This document shows, piece by piece, positions 1 through 11,150 of a stretch of 64,000 nucleotides of DNA. A model generated the notes under the pieces. That model saw only the letters and a program-made list of their open reading frames with translations. It had not been told where the DNA came from and did not search any database. How positions within the stretch are numbered: the stretch's first letter is position 1; every line of letters begins with the position of its first letter. Source of the stretch: Lentinus brumalis (taxonomy: Eukaryota > Basidiomycota > Agaricomycetes > Polyporales > Polyporaceae); NCBI GenBank assembly GCA_001792895.1, contig MARA01000008.1, positions 1 to 64,000 of the forward strand, in the 5' to 3' direction. The translations under genes and the position numbers were made by a program.

Positions 1-1040
1 GGTATTTGGTGATATCGATGATGGAAAGGGTTATACGATTTGGAAAGGTCGCTGTGTTGGGGTTTATATGGGCTGGTGAGTGTTTTCTCTCAACCGTTCG
101 AATATCCTACATACTCCGTGCAGGGGACTTGCCGGCCCCATGGTCATTGGCTTTCCTGGTGCGCTCTACAAGAAGTTCAAGAATGTCGATGCTGCCAGAC
201 GCGCCTGGGTCAATGGCCCTTCACGAGATCCGCACTGGATGGCCCCCCGAGCACGAGCACCCATCCTTACTGACCTCGTCATCCACACCAATCGCCGCCC
301 CGTTGCATCAGCCATGAGCACCCCTCGGAGCACAATTTCTGCTGCTGCCCCCACGGGTACTAGTTCTACATCGGCCACATATCTCAGTGCTCGCGCATCT
401 GATCCCCACACGACGCTCCTCATCGAGTCTGCGGGGAGAGCACGCCACTGGAAGCCTCAACAGAAACCAGCCAACGCGCAGTCGGCCAACAAGGCGACCG
501 TCATGGAGTCCGTGGCACATGAGGCGGAAGTGAGGCCACCCGACAGGCAGGTGAGCACCCACCGTGCCCCATCTCTTCCCGCGCTCACTATTTCCATCTA
601 CAACCCAGCCGTTTTTTCAACGCTTGCATCCTGCCCCATCTCTTCCCACCCCCGCAATGCCATCTACAGCCAAGCCGTCTTTCCATGGCTTGCATCCTGC
701 TCTCCCATCTACCTCTGCTCTCAATACCCCTTCCACCACGGTGAGCTCAATTGCAACAACAAATACGTCCAGCATCATTGTCCCGGAGGGCCCTGCATAT
801 GTTGTTGTGCTTGGCGACACGACAGGCATCTTTATGGACAAGTGAGTATCGACACCGTTATCTTGTAACTTGTTTTGACTGTTACGCAGAATCACCGCTT
901 ACACGATGGCAGGGAACCATCCTGGGCGGAAGATCAGGCGGTTCCATACGCTTGAGGAAGCCCAGGAGTACTACTTGTACAAGGAGACTATGGGACAGAC
1001 GGGTACACCTATATTCCAACATGAACTTCCTGGTCAGTAG
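1..1040 (+). CDS. Protein with two RNase H1 N-terminal-like (viroplasmin-fold) domains, 5' partial
   Basis: Coding exons fit 1-75 (the gene begins left of the window), 124-550, 609-841 and 890-1040 (TAG); all splice phases close. Exons 1-2 encode one copy of the RNase H1 N-terminal / caulimovirus viroplasmin-type fold: a YTIWKGRCVGVYMGW strand-turn, then GFPGALYKKFKNVDAARRAW. Exons 3-4 encode a second copy: AYVVVLGDTTGIFMDK, then GRKIRRFHTLEEAQEYY. A Ser/Thr/Pro/Ala-rich linker of about 200 residues joins them and repeats the phrase LHPA. In RNase H1 this small fold binds RNA/DNA hybrids or double-stranded RNA. No catalytic RNase H domain is seen here, so a nucleic-acid-binding role is inference. 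It lies tail-to-tail with the KDZ transposase about 455 bp downstream. It could be a host gene or cargo of the transposon block. Confidence 0.68.
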
Positions 1041-1495
1041 TAGTATATCTCTATATATTGTATCTTTGAGGACTTCTCCTCGCTGCTCGCTCAATATTCC
1101 TCCTCCCTGTATCCGTGTGCGTGACCGCGTCCGGGTCCGTGTCCGTGCCCGTGTCCATGCCCGTGTCCGTGCCCGTGTCCGTGTCCATGTGCGTGGGCAT
1201 GTCTCTGTCCGTGCCCGTGTCTGTGCCCCCCGTGCCCGTGTTTGTGCCCCCTGTGCCCATGTCCGTGCCCTCCATGTTCATGTTTATGCCCTCCGTGCCC
1301 GTGCCGTGCCCGTGCCCGTGCCTGTGCCCACCTCGGTCACTACTGTGTGCCCGTGCCCGTGCCCGCAGCCGCTTTGGGCACTGATTTCCGGCCTGCCCAT
1401 GTGGGCACTGTATGCTACAGGTCTACATGGTGGTGAGCTGGATATTTTGGTGAACATTCTGCAATCTTGTATAGGAATCTGTGCAGTTACATGGT
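1041..1495. repeat. Degenerate GTGCCC/GTGTCC hexamer tract between convergent genes
   Basis: Between the two convergent stop codons, about 1115-1370 is a long degenerate hexanucleotide tract built from GTGCCC, GTGTCC and ATGCCC. It is open in several frames only because its period is six, so those reading frames are judged artefactual. The remainder, 1371-1495, shows nothing recognisable. The tract is the densest case of the GGGCA/TGCCC motif that recurs through the first 17 kb. Confidence 0.7.
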
Positions 1496-4400
1496 CTAAG
1501 TAGGTTGGAAGTTTGCACGGGCAACAGTGAACAGTGTATCTGAATGTGCGTGCAGGGCATGCCAGACTGCAGCCTGCCGGGCAGCCCATGCCTGATGTCC
1601 TAGGCCCTTCTGTGTGGTTCTACCACGTCGGAGCCACTCGTCCTCACTGATCTGGTAGCTTCGAAGTGTCCTGTCCATCTCTGCCGGTACGATGGCAATC
1701 TCCTCATCCCAACGGGCAAGACGGGCATGGGCTCGCAGATATACAACACGGTACACTGTATGATAGATCAGAATTGGTTCGATGAGAGGGGACATGGTGC
1801 ACGTACTCTCCTCCATCCATGATCCTTCCTCCGCTTCTCCAGATGCCATATTCCAGAACCAGGGAAGATGCAACAGAGAGACCCCTCGCACAGCATGCTC
1901 AACAAGTGCTGTGTTGGCTTTCATATCCTTCTTCTCCAGGACACGGTAGCGTGCATGCACGGCAGCAAGCTCCTCAGCATCGGAGGGAACTTGTGCATCG
2001 TACAGGTTCCCTATTGCAGACCGTGAGGCTTGGTATAGCCGAGCATTTGAGAGGATGCCAGCGTCAGCCAGATGGACGTCGTCGAAGCTTCGCAGCTTCT
2101 GCCGTGTAGAGGTGGCTGTGCGGACCTCTGTGCGGTAAAGGAAGGACTTGTACCCAATTCCTACGCGAACACTGTGGAGGCAGTCGTTCATCTGACCAAT
2201 GCGCAGCTCGCGTTCACTGGTGAGGAGGTTTGTCAGTCCGTGAGAGCGACACAATGAAGCACCGAGGGTTGATGGCAAGGCGATGGCAATCCGTTCAGGG
2301 GTGATTGTAGAGGCTGGTTCGTCATCACTGGTAGGGGCCTGTGCGATGCCTGCGGCTTCTTCAATGCTATCCCATTCTGCTCCAAGAGAGGACGACACTG
2401 TAGGCATTGCCAGAAAATCCACGAGTGCGCGGACAGGCAGGAAGTTCTTGGCATCTTTGTGGAACTTTTCAATGCTCTTCAGGAGGGCAGCACGTGAACG
2501 TTCAAGTGCGATCTTCTCCTCGGTAGAGCTTGTAGGGCGGATCTGGCGCGCCTTATTGGCGATTGCAAGGCTGAATAATGAGGTTAGCAGGAATACTTAG
2601 AAGTAAATACCCAGGACACCCACCGATCCTCCTCAATTTTCAGACCCACCACAATCCATGCGGCAGCACCCTTTGATCCACCTGTACGAGCATTCTCCTT
2701 CTTGGCCAACTCAAGCTGAATCTGGGCACGAGTGGGCACTGCGGGCAATACGGGCACATTTGTGTCAGATCTAATGGGCAAGAGCACTTCGTATCACTCA
2801 CGCTTGGCATCCTGCACCTCGTAGATGTCCATCACCTCTGGCTTTCGGTGTCGTTTTTTAGCTGCCCTTTTGGCATCCTTCTCCCATTCCTTTACCTTGG
2901 ATGGTGGGAACTGGGCAGCAAGGGACTCCAGCGCCTCCCGGGCAGGCCCTAGCTCAGTGCATGCAGTGCGCCACTTCCGCGCCAGCGCTGCGGCTGTGTG
3001 TGTGGGGGTTAGTATAACCAGCAACATATGCTGTAGATCTAGCACGCACGTAAGCGGATGAGCTTCATGTGGTTGGAGTCGTTCATGTGGTCGTCAATAC
3101 TCTCCTGGCGGTGCCCTGTAGCCATGCCCCGTGTGCTGCCTGCAATGTCATTGGTCTCTGGCCAGAGTGACTCGATGATTTCGTTGAGGGTCACGCCGGC
3201 AGCAGGGATGAAGTTGGGAGAGAAGCGAGCATAGCACTCGCGGCGGTGGGCATGTACGTGGAACTGCCCGATGCCTCCAGTGATCTTCATGCCATCTGGC
3301 AGAGAGAGGGCTGGGCTCTCAGTGAAGCGATGCACCATATGGATCCAGTAGTGACACCAGATGTCGTAGAGCATGATGAGAAGTTGGATACCGGTGAGGT
3401 ACTGCATCACCCAGAAGAAGCAGTAGTCCATGTTCCGCTGGCTAGAACAAGCACCATGAGCACATCAAGGAGTGCTTGAGCATGCAATATAGATGCGTAC
3501 CCTTCCCCTCTCTGAAAGTCAACAACACAATGCGGGAAGAAGAACCCATGCCTGCTGCACGCAGCTGCACCAATACCAGTAGACTCCATTGCTGCACGCT
3601 CTGCCGATGCCGCAAGGACTGCCCGGTGCTCGTTACAATCTAGCGTCTACAAAGTAGTGGTCAGGAAGAGCATGTAGGCAGATAATAGTGAACGAACCTG
3701 TCGGAAGGTCACAGCAGTTTTTAAATGCTCCTTGTATGGGCCACTCGTCACCATGAAGCAGTGTCCATCTGCAAAGCGGACATCGTTCTCGGGGTGTTTC
3801 ATTGCTTGATGTTGTGCCCCGAAGTTACCATCCATAATGGCAGATGCTGCGTGAATGAATCTGCACGCTTTGTTAGCCTGACCCTGTCCAGAATGAACTG
3901 CATCACTCACGCTTTGGCATCGTTTTGCCAATCATGGGGCATGTTGACACCTGGCCGCGGGCATGCCGGGCAGCGGATCGCAAAGGTTCCGCGCCCGGGC
4001 TCAGGCAAATCCTCGTAGCCTACACCAGTAGCCTTCCGCGCTTTGAGGTTTCTCCACTGTCTAGATACGCGGAGGAGGTCTCGATATCGATCCTGCAGAT
4101 GGTCGTGATGTCAATGTGCTGAGGTATGAAGAACACATATTGGGGACTTGGGAGGCTCACCGGGACCATGTGTGGAAATGCGTCATTTGTGAGACGCCGC
4201 AGGCGGGTGTAGTATGACAGCGCCGGTGTTTTGCATGTTTTGTTGGTTAGGAGGAAGTCGTCCAGAACCCGGAATGTAAATGCCGTCGAGGGCCGGGTCG
4301 ATGTAGCTGGATAGAGCCCCATGCGGAGGAGTTGCATGTCGGGTGCCTCGGACCCTTGGCATGAGCAGAACAGCACAGGGACCTCATGTACACCCGTAAT

Positions 4401-5940
4401 ATCAACAATGACCATGGTCCGCGCTGTACCAAAGCGTGGCCGCCGTCGTCTGTGGTGGGTCCCAAATGGCCGAAGAACTGGCTCGCCTACACGAGGCATG
4501 TCCTCGAGCAGCTCATCGCGCACGATTGGATCCGATGACGGATCATCATTGTCAAACTCATCCTCATCTGCGAGCTCTTCAGGGAGTACCTCGTTCTCTT
4601 CCTCGGGATACGACAGGTCGAGGTCATCATCCTCTGGACTGAGCTCCGCAAGCTCGGCGTCGTTGACAGTGCGCTTGCTACGGTGAGGGGGGCCTGGGCT
4701 GGGTGTTTCGTGTAACCGAAGTGCATCTGAAGACATGTGGGAGGCTGACAGGACGGTACGTGGGGACATGGCTGGGTCGTCAACGCGCATTGTGTGGGGA
4801 TTAGGACTGCCCGCGCGAGTGCCCGGCGTGCCCGCGGTGCCCGCAGTGACTACCGCAAGTGATTCGGGGCTCACCGCTGAGCTGCTACCAGATTTGTGAT
4901 GGCGAGCGACGCTCCATGGAGCAGGAGGAGGGAGTGAGCTGCGCACAGTTGAGCTTTTGTTCATTGTCAGCACCTCATAAGGCCTCTTGCCTTGCAGCAT
5001 GATGGTACTCACCTGTCTGCATTGCTCGTGACCTTCTTTGCAGCGGCACGAGCTCGCGCACTGGGGGGGTCCGAGGATTTGGAAGCACAACCCGTGGCAA
5101 ATCTCCACTCTGGCTTTCCTGATCACACGTAGAGGACAATGGTTGCGTGTTGCGAACGGAGTCCGGAGTATCCGATGGTTCCCAACCCGAAGATGGTGCA
5201 CTGTCGTCTGTCGTCTGTCGTGGTTCGGGAGGATAAGAACTGGGTTGTGATGGTGGTCGGCTATCAGTGGAAAATGCTGCAGGCGTACGGGGTGTGGAAC
5301 TGTCACGGTGCTGTGGACACATTGCGCCGTCATGGCCGAGGCAAATGCGGATGCCAAGAGTTCGCAGGGAGGCTGCCGTATAGTGATCGATGGACCAGAA
5401 CTCGATGCGATGAAAGGCATTCAGCATATGCCCATCGCACATGCATGTGCGGCACATCTTCGGTACACCAGTGCAGTCGAGACAACGCCACAATGCAGGA
5501 CATCCGCAGCGACACAGGGCTGTATCACCGCCGGCTTCAGAGTCGTACAGGGCTTGTAGGTACGGCTCACGTAGCCTTTCAGCCCACATCCGCTGGTAGT
5601 CATGTGGTTTCTGATGATGCTAAAATTGAGCATTCTGGTCAAACATCGCAGTCTAAACTTACCATGCGAGTGTTTGTATACGAGCGTGGATCACTGTAGA
5701 CTGTGAATTGAACCTCGTTGGCATTGTCGAGAACGCCTGGCCCAGTGGATACACTGCGGGATGTGGCGCTACTCGGAGATATGTGGGAGGGGGGCTGGGA
5801 GGCACCGGACCCTGATCTGTTGCCATCCCTGGTTGGTTCTTCGCTTGCCGCAGAACATAGCGGACCCCGCGCGAATTCTTCTTGGGCACAATCTCACGTT
5901 CGGTAGTTGACGAATACTCTTCAATGCGTACACGAGCCAT
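1496..5940 (-). CDS. KDZ transposase with CxC2-type cysteine cluster
   Basis: Exons 4876-4161, 4092-3911, 3860-3698, 3646-3501, 3441-3050, 2993-2802, 2738-2624 and 2570-1496 close in phase to the TAG stop. An upstream exon 5619-5013 also joins in phase. The first exon (5940 to about 5695) is doubtful: the strong donor at 5662 breaks the frame, whereas a weak donor at 5694 keeps it. The model gives about 1277 residues. The N-terminal part holds the cluster CRCGCPALWRCLDC...CRTCMC...H (about 118-145), followed by HRIEFW and LGHDG. The second half of the CxC2 region (VIVDITGVHEV, FCSCQG, SYYTRLRRLTN) comes only after a roughly 300-residue Ser/Pro-rich and acidic insert. The RNase H-like core shows IMDGNF (D codon 3832-3830), LYDIWC (D codon 3365-3363) and NEIIESLW (E near 3182), so a DDE triad appears intact. 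The C-terminal helical region (SERELRIGQMND, RLARWDEEI) is complete. It would cut and join element DNA in the nucleus. Confidence 0.88.
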
Positions 5941-6005
5941 GACTGGAACATGCAAGGGAGGGTAGCGAAGTCAAGGAACGGCAAATAGAGCAAGGGAAAG
6001 AGAAG

Positions 6006-7320
6006 CTACAGAGGGTACGAGTGCAAAGACATCCAGGGCACTGCCGGGACCCCCAAATTGGTATGCACAGCTGATGACATAAACCAGGAAAAACAGAGAC
6101 GGTCCGGCGGAACGGCTCCGACGCCGTGATGAATGATCATGGCGCAGAACAAAGCGATTGTGCCCGGCTTGTACCCCAGCTGGACACCGAGATTCCGCAA
6201 CACAAGCTCCGCCCGCGGGTAAGTTCCTAACGCAACAAGCAAGTCATACCACGAGGGCTGGCCTGCTGTATCGCGATGGAACGGACTAGCCCGGTTGGAT
6301 ATAATCTGCACCGTGTTGAAGATACTGGGCCATACGGGCAATACCTCAGCGACCCGAGGGAGGGTAGCCATGCGCAGCAGGGACGTCCGTCCGGCTTCAT
6401 ACTGTTTGGGATGGCAAACCCGAAGTATGGCACTCAGAAGTGCACCCGATTCCTTCATGTCCTTGCACCACTCGAGGCTGCCAGCTGCATTCAGTGAAAC
6501 ACTCGGACGGGGAGTGTATGCCGCCGTCTGCCCGGGTTAGGTTAGCTCAAGGATAGCACCGGCCTGGAGAAATGTATGCGCACCTTGTGTCCAACGGCAT
6601 ATCCACCCGGAGTGCCCAGCCAGCTTCCCGCAGGCCATTCCTGCCCGGGTTGGTAGAATGTCGGGGCGGTGCGCCATTGTATCATCAACTTCTTGCCCGT
6701 GCCCGTTTTGCCCGTGGTTTTCAACTGCTCCTGCAGATGCTTTGTAGCACGCAGGATCTTGGACTTGTGACGGAGATGAATATGTGTTTTGATATGGCGC
6801 AGGGGAGAGGAGCATACCTGTCGTGCTGGTGTCAGAATCTGGGGTAACATCCACGCGAGGACATGCCCGGACGTGTCCACAAATATGCCCGGCCGCTGGA
6901 GTAGGGCATAATGACCACGTTTGACATGCTCAATCGATGAAATTGGTGGAAATCGCTGCAACAGCTCATTCTCGTGTTCCATGTTCAGACCGCGAGGCTG
7001 CTTGGAGAGTGATGCCCGGAGGTCCTCTGCATTCCAGGGCACCGGGACTGACAACATGCGGTCATTACCGGGAACATGACGCCACTATAGCAGGACTGAC
7101 CTTGATAACACCACGCCGATGCAAGCACCTTGGCTGCACGCTGCAGATCTTCATGGAACTCATGGGGCCAAGTCGGGTCGTGCAAGGCTGAGAGACGCTC
7201 TGCTGCGCGCCAAACCTTCTGCCCGGCGAGCACAGACTTGAATAGCTCAACGAGATAATGCGAGACCCGGTCAGTGAACCGGATCTGCGCTAGCACGTCA
7301 GCTAACTCCTCGTCGCCCAT
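6006..7320 (-). CDS. TET/JBP-family 2-oxoglutarate/Fe(II) dioxygenase, KDZ-linked
   Basis: Proposed exons are 7320-7101, 7047-6818, 6763-6584 and about 6484-6006, giving roughly 369 residues. The last exon carries the double-stranded beta-helix core: FHRDTAGQPSWYDLL supplies the HxD iron ligands (codons 6278-6270), MIIHHGVG the distal histidine, and PDRLCFSWF a candidate 2-oxoglutarate arginine. The context GSLEWCKDM...FNTVQIISNR is typical of basidiomycete TET/JBP proteins linked to KDZ transposons. Family members oxidise 5-methylpyrimidines in DNA. The gene starts back to back with the HMG gene and ends just upstream of the transposase. Oddity: the exon 3/exon 4 junction does not close in phase with the obvious GTGCGC donor and CAG acceptor; one G appears to be missing. 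This is either a real frameshift, a sequence error or an unusual splice. Catalytic residues are otherwise present. Confidence 0.82.
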
Positions 7321-7777
7321 AGTTTTTTTGGGGGGAAAGATATTGCAACCACTCTTTTTAAACGTTGCCCCGGCATGTGTGGCTGTGCTTTACCGCGCCG
7401 CACAAAGAGCGTAGTTCGATATCGCACACTGTCACTCTTTCAGCCTATAACAATAGGCATTGCCTCCGCAGAAAGACCGAATAGTGCTCTAAGTACGTGG
7501 CATACTTTGTGCGCATTCAAAGGGAGCCGTTTTGGGGCCTACAGATATGACTTGTTCCTCTTTAGATGTTAGTGCAATCATGTCCTGCACAAAGATCACC
7601 CAGGCCGAGACCCAACATGATGATCGATTAGGTGATTTTATCATGCCAAGTCGCGCTCACATGATGTCCTGGACTACCGTGCTGGCCCGGTCTGACTGTG
7701 CCCACCCCTCAGCTCGGTGCCAACTGACTGTCATTGTCCACTGCCTGCTATCGTCCATTGACTGCTGTCGACTCAGT
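7321..7777. promoter_or_regulatory. Bidirectional promoter between TET/JBP and HMG-like genes
   Basis: These 457 bp separate the two divergent start codons. A T/G homopolymer pair lies directly before the TET/JBP start (7321-7333), and a short AT-rich stretch occurs near 7353-7360. Pyrimidine-rich sequence precedes the HMG start. No clear consensus TATA box was found. The layout suggests that the dioxygenase and the HMG protein are co-expressed, which is inference. Confidence 0.45.
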
Positions 7778-10723
7778 ATGCCCGCGCCCACCGACATCTC
7801 CCTAACTCATGATGAAATTGAGCTCCTCCGAGCTGCCCTTGAAGACTGGGCGACAAAGTCTCGCCTCGAGAAGCAGGAGGCCAAAGCGGCCTTGGTGCTT
7901 ACTATTGTCCGCGGGCGTGGCATCGACGACAACAACCCGTATGCATACGAGTTCATTCGCACGGTACATTTTATGAAACCACCTGTTCCATGTGTACATG
8001 CTTATCTGCCCACAGAAGGTTACACACTGGTTCTCCAACAACGCCCCCACCAAGGACTCCCGGCTCCCTCGCTCACTTCGCACGGTCTGGACCGCACGTG
8101 AAGTGTTCTACATTGTGCGTGAGAAGGACATCATGGAGCGGGTGGCCGATATCATCGAAGAGCAGGGCAAGGTCTTCATTGCCGCACTCAACACTGCCCG
8201 GTCACAGATGTGGGGAGAGCTGGCGCCGGAGGAAAAGTCTGGTTTTGAGAGGCAGGCAGATGAATGGACTGAGGATGGTGCTGACCCAGAGTTGCAATCG
8301 CTGTGCGTGTTTATTCCTGCGAGAATTTTGCCTGCACTGACACCTTGCACCTATACAGCATTGCCGAGCGACGACTTGCTGATTGGGTCGAGTCCTTCAT
8401 TGTCCTACTATACACCCAAGCTGGTGCAGTTAGCGAGCTCACATTCTACTACCGTGACAAGCTATCAAAGCTGAACTGGGGCCGGTGAGTGCTACGGGCA
8501 CCCTTACGGGCACGACGGGCACTGACCGGGCAGGCACTAGATACGACATCAGCATGCAGTGGAACTCAGTGAAGCCGGAGTGTCCAAAGTTCACAACAGC
8601 ATTTCCCAACTGGAAGACGGACTACTACAACCTCTTCGCCCGGTTTGCTGAGCTCTCTTTGTTCCCGGAACGTCATGACCTCCGCAAGGAGCCCGGCCTG
8701 AACCTGACGGAGCTCAAGCCAAAATATGAGTTCAAACTCTTCCCCGACGGCACCCCCATCCTGCCGTCCATGGATGAGTTCCGTCGCCAGGTTGAGAAGG
8801 AGAGCATCATGCGTGCATTTGTTTCGCTTCACTGGTGTAGGTGCCTCTTCGTCTTCGCACTTGCCCGGTCACTCACTCGGACTTATTAGCTCTTGCCTGT
8901 GGCTTCAAGAACGCAAGTGTTGCTTGGGCGACGATTGCAGCTCACCCAGAGCTCTACTTCCGTGAAGGGCTCTTCTCAGGCGGCATCACGGTCAAGGAGC
9001 CCACTCGCATGAATGTCGTGCCCATGTGCCAGTGGTGGGAGAGGGTTCTCGAGCTACAGGAAGAAGATGACCCCACTCTTCGTTTCCGCTTCACTCACTG
9101 GTGGGACGGCAGCTCTCGTCATACGGCGAAGTACAACGGCACAGTGGCCAAGAACGCGGAGAAGGAGCAGCATGAGAAACGTGTACGCTGTGTTGTAGCT
9201 CCGCCCAAAGGTGCTTGGGACCTTCAGGCCGTCCTGGACCTTGCTCCCAAGGGCTCTGCGGGCAGTGCAGCCTCGTCTGACTCTGATGAAGAACCTGCTG
9301 CCCGTCCTGCCCCGAAGAAGAAGTCTGGTCGGCCCGCTCCTCGACCTCAGAAGAAGTCCGGTCAGCCTGCTCCTCGTCCTCAGAAGAATATGGCTGCGAA
9401 TGCCAAGAAGAGCGAGGAGGGCAAGGGCAAGGGCACGGGCAAGGGCAAGGGCAAGGGCACCGGGCAGCGCAAGCGGGCAGAGCGGGCACGGCGGGCATCC
9501 CGCTCGGAGTTGGAGAAGGAGCCGGATGCGACCTCTAGCGATGAGTCTCCGGGCGAATCGTCGCCTGATCTTGGGTCGGATGAAGACTCCCCTGGGGAAG
9601 AGGAGATCGACATCAATGTCTCTGGTGAGGAGGATGGTGCACCTCCTGTTCCGGCGCCCAATCATGGGTCCAGGTCAGCCGGCAAGACACGCGGAGCTGG
9701 TGCCACCCTCCCAGATCCCCGTTTGGTTGTAAAGGCGCAGGCCAAGCCCCCCACCTGGGTCGGCAGAAGCCTGAACGGCTTTTCCCGTTCCTATGGGCAT
9801 TGAGCACCGAGCCTGACTATCAGGCTGTGCTGAGATCGTGGGTCCACATGGTGAGTTTGCCGCTGCTGCCTTCAATGCAAATCTGACCATGCCACCTGCA
9901 GTTCCGCCACCGGTCAACGTTCAAGGATGTTGGGCCAGGTAGTTGGGCATCCTGGGACTCGTCGGACTTCGGCATGCCACCTGCAATACATTCAGACAGC
10001 GAGAAGTGGCACGCTGTCATGACATGGCTCAGCACTCACACGCTGTGCGGGTCGTCCTCCATGAGTGAAGTTCAGCAATGGGCACTAGCCATGGGTCTAG
10101 CTCTTCGCGACGCCCACATTGCTAACTCATGTGAGGAGGGTGAGTCCGTGCCATATGGTGGCCCTGACTACCTGGCCAACAGTGAGGCAAGGTTCTCGCA
10201 CATTGTGGAGACACTTCTGCCTGCCTGCATCAAGTCCGTTCACCCGGGCACCACGGGCACGACCGCAGGGACCGCATTGGCCATGGGCACAGCATCGGGC
10301 ATGGGCATAGCATCGGGCACGGGCACGGGCACGGGCAAGGGCAAGGGCAAGGGCAAGGACGACGGCCCAGCCGTCACTCCAAGCCAAAGCATCCCCACAG
10401 CCTCGTCCTCCACATCCTCGGCTGCTCAGGTGGAACGGGAGATGGCTGTTAGCTCTATCGACCCTGAGCCACAGTCAATCTTGGAGGGGCTTGCAGGGCA
10501 GGTGGTGGAGGCGAACACACGCGGAGGCCGGCAACAGTGGGCCAATGCGGAGAATCTACCTGGCGCTGTGGCTCGACAGACTCGCTCGCGAGGCACACAG
10601 CCGGAACCGCGGGAGTTGCGCAAGCGCAAGGGGGAACATAGCGCCGACCAGGACCCCGAGTCACCGCCACCTGCAAAGCTCCGCCGAACGAACCGCACCA
10701 CTGCTGGTAAACGCAAGGTGTGA
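7778..10723 (+). CDS. Divergent HMG-domain nuclear protein of the KDZ/TET element
   Basis: Exons 7778-7963, 8016-8302, 8359-8484, 8541-8836, 8890-9728, 9767-9850 and 9902-10723 close in phase throughout and give about 879 residues. Residues about 115-148 (ARSQMWGELAPEEKSGFERQ followed by ADEW) look like the last two helices of an HMG box in a divergent form, as reported for a companion gene of KDZ elements. Residues about 160-420 hold a conserved Trp/Tyr-rich globular region (SMQWNSVKPECPKF, FKNASVAW, CQWWERV, THWWDGS). A Lys/Gly/Pro low-complexity part follows (about 436-505), containing KGKGTGKGKG encoded by GGGCA repeats, then acidic Ser/Asp/Glu runs. A second globular stretch (ALSTEPDYQAVLRSWVHM to ALRDAHIANS) precedes a basic tail. 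DNA binding is inferred. The intron 9729-9766 is only 38 nt, so that junction is the least certain. The start codon was chosen because it follows the divergent promoter and opens the conserved N-terminus. Confidence 0.77.
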
Positions 10724-11150
10724 GGAGAGGGACGGGTACTCTTTTCGGTTATTTCTGTCATGTATTGTTCAATAACAGTATGCAAACCTTTGGCACAAAT
10801 GTCGCAGACGGGCACCCCGGGCAGCACGGGCATTATTTGCATGCCTGGCTTTGCCAAATCTCAACGTGCCAGTACCACAGCTATGATAGATACGACACTC
10901 AAGGGTGTCATAGTATCATAACTTACCATATCGCAAATGGTTTCAGCCAGTCAGCTGGATGGGGCATTAGACGCAAAGTTCCATATGGGCACGGCGGGCA
11001 GCACAGCGGGCACAGTGGGCAAGGCTATGGACGCATGTGAACTTCAAATACGGCTGTGATATACATTGGTACAAGCAAGATGGATGAGAGGAAATTTTCA
11101 ATATGCTTGGGGTCCATGTCCGTGACCTCCGCTATAGCTGCCGTTCGCAA
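10724..11150. other. Intergenic spacer between convergent genes
   Basis: No gene is seen here. It contains two small GGGCA clusters, at about 10811-10841 and 10984-11028, and otherwise unremarkable sequence. It is the shared 3' region of the HMG gene and the Zn2Cys6-like gene. Confidence 0.6.

Larger units (their letters stand above)
1496..10723. mobile_element. KDZ-class DNA transposon core: transposase, TET/JBP dioxygenase and HMG-like gene
   Basis: Three adjacent genes match the KDZ (Kyakuja-Dileera-Zisupton) elements described in basidiomycetes. Those elements commonly carry a TET/JBP dioxygenase and a divergent HMG protein beside a transposase with an RNase H-like fold and cysteine clusters. 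Here the transposase and dioxygenase are on the minus strand and the HMG gene is divergent on the plus strand. The outer ends are not defined: no terminal inverted repeats or target-site duplication could be found by eye. The true element may extend to about 16.3 kb or 18.2 kb and take in the two further genes and the minisatellite. That linkage is inferred from proximity and the shared GGGCA motif. Confidence 0.82.

Noticed and set aside
1051..1503. Val/Arg-rich and Pro/Cys-rich frames in the GTGCCC tract
   Set aside because: Low-complexity hexamer repeat open in many frames; no exon structure or family match.
9054..9665. Long minus-strand Leu/Arg-rich frame
   Set aside because: Antisense shadow of the Lys/Gly-rich part of the HMG-like gene.
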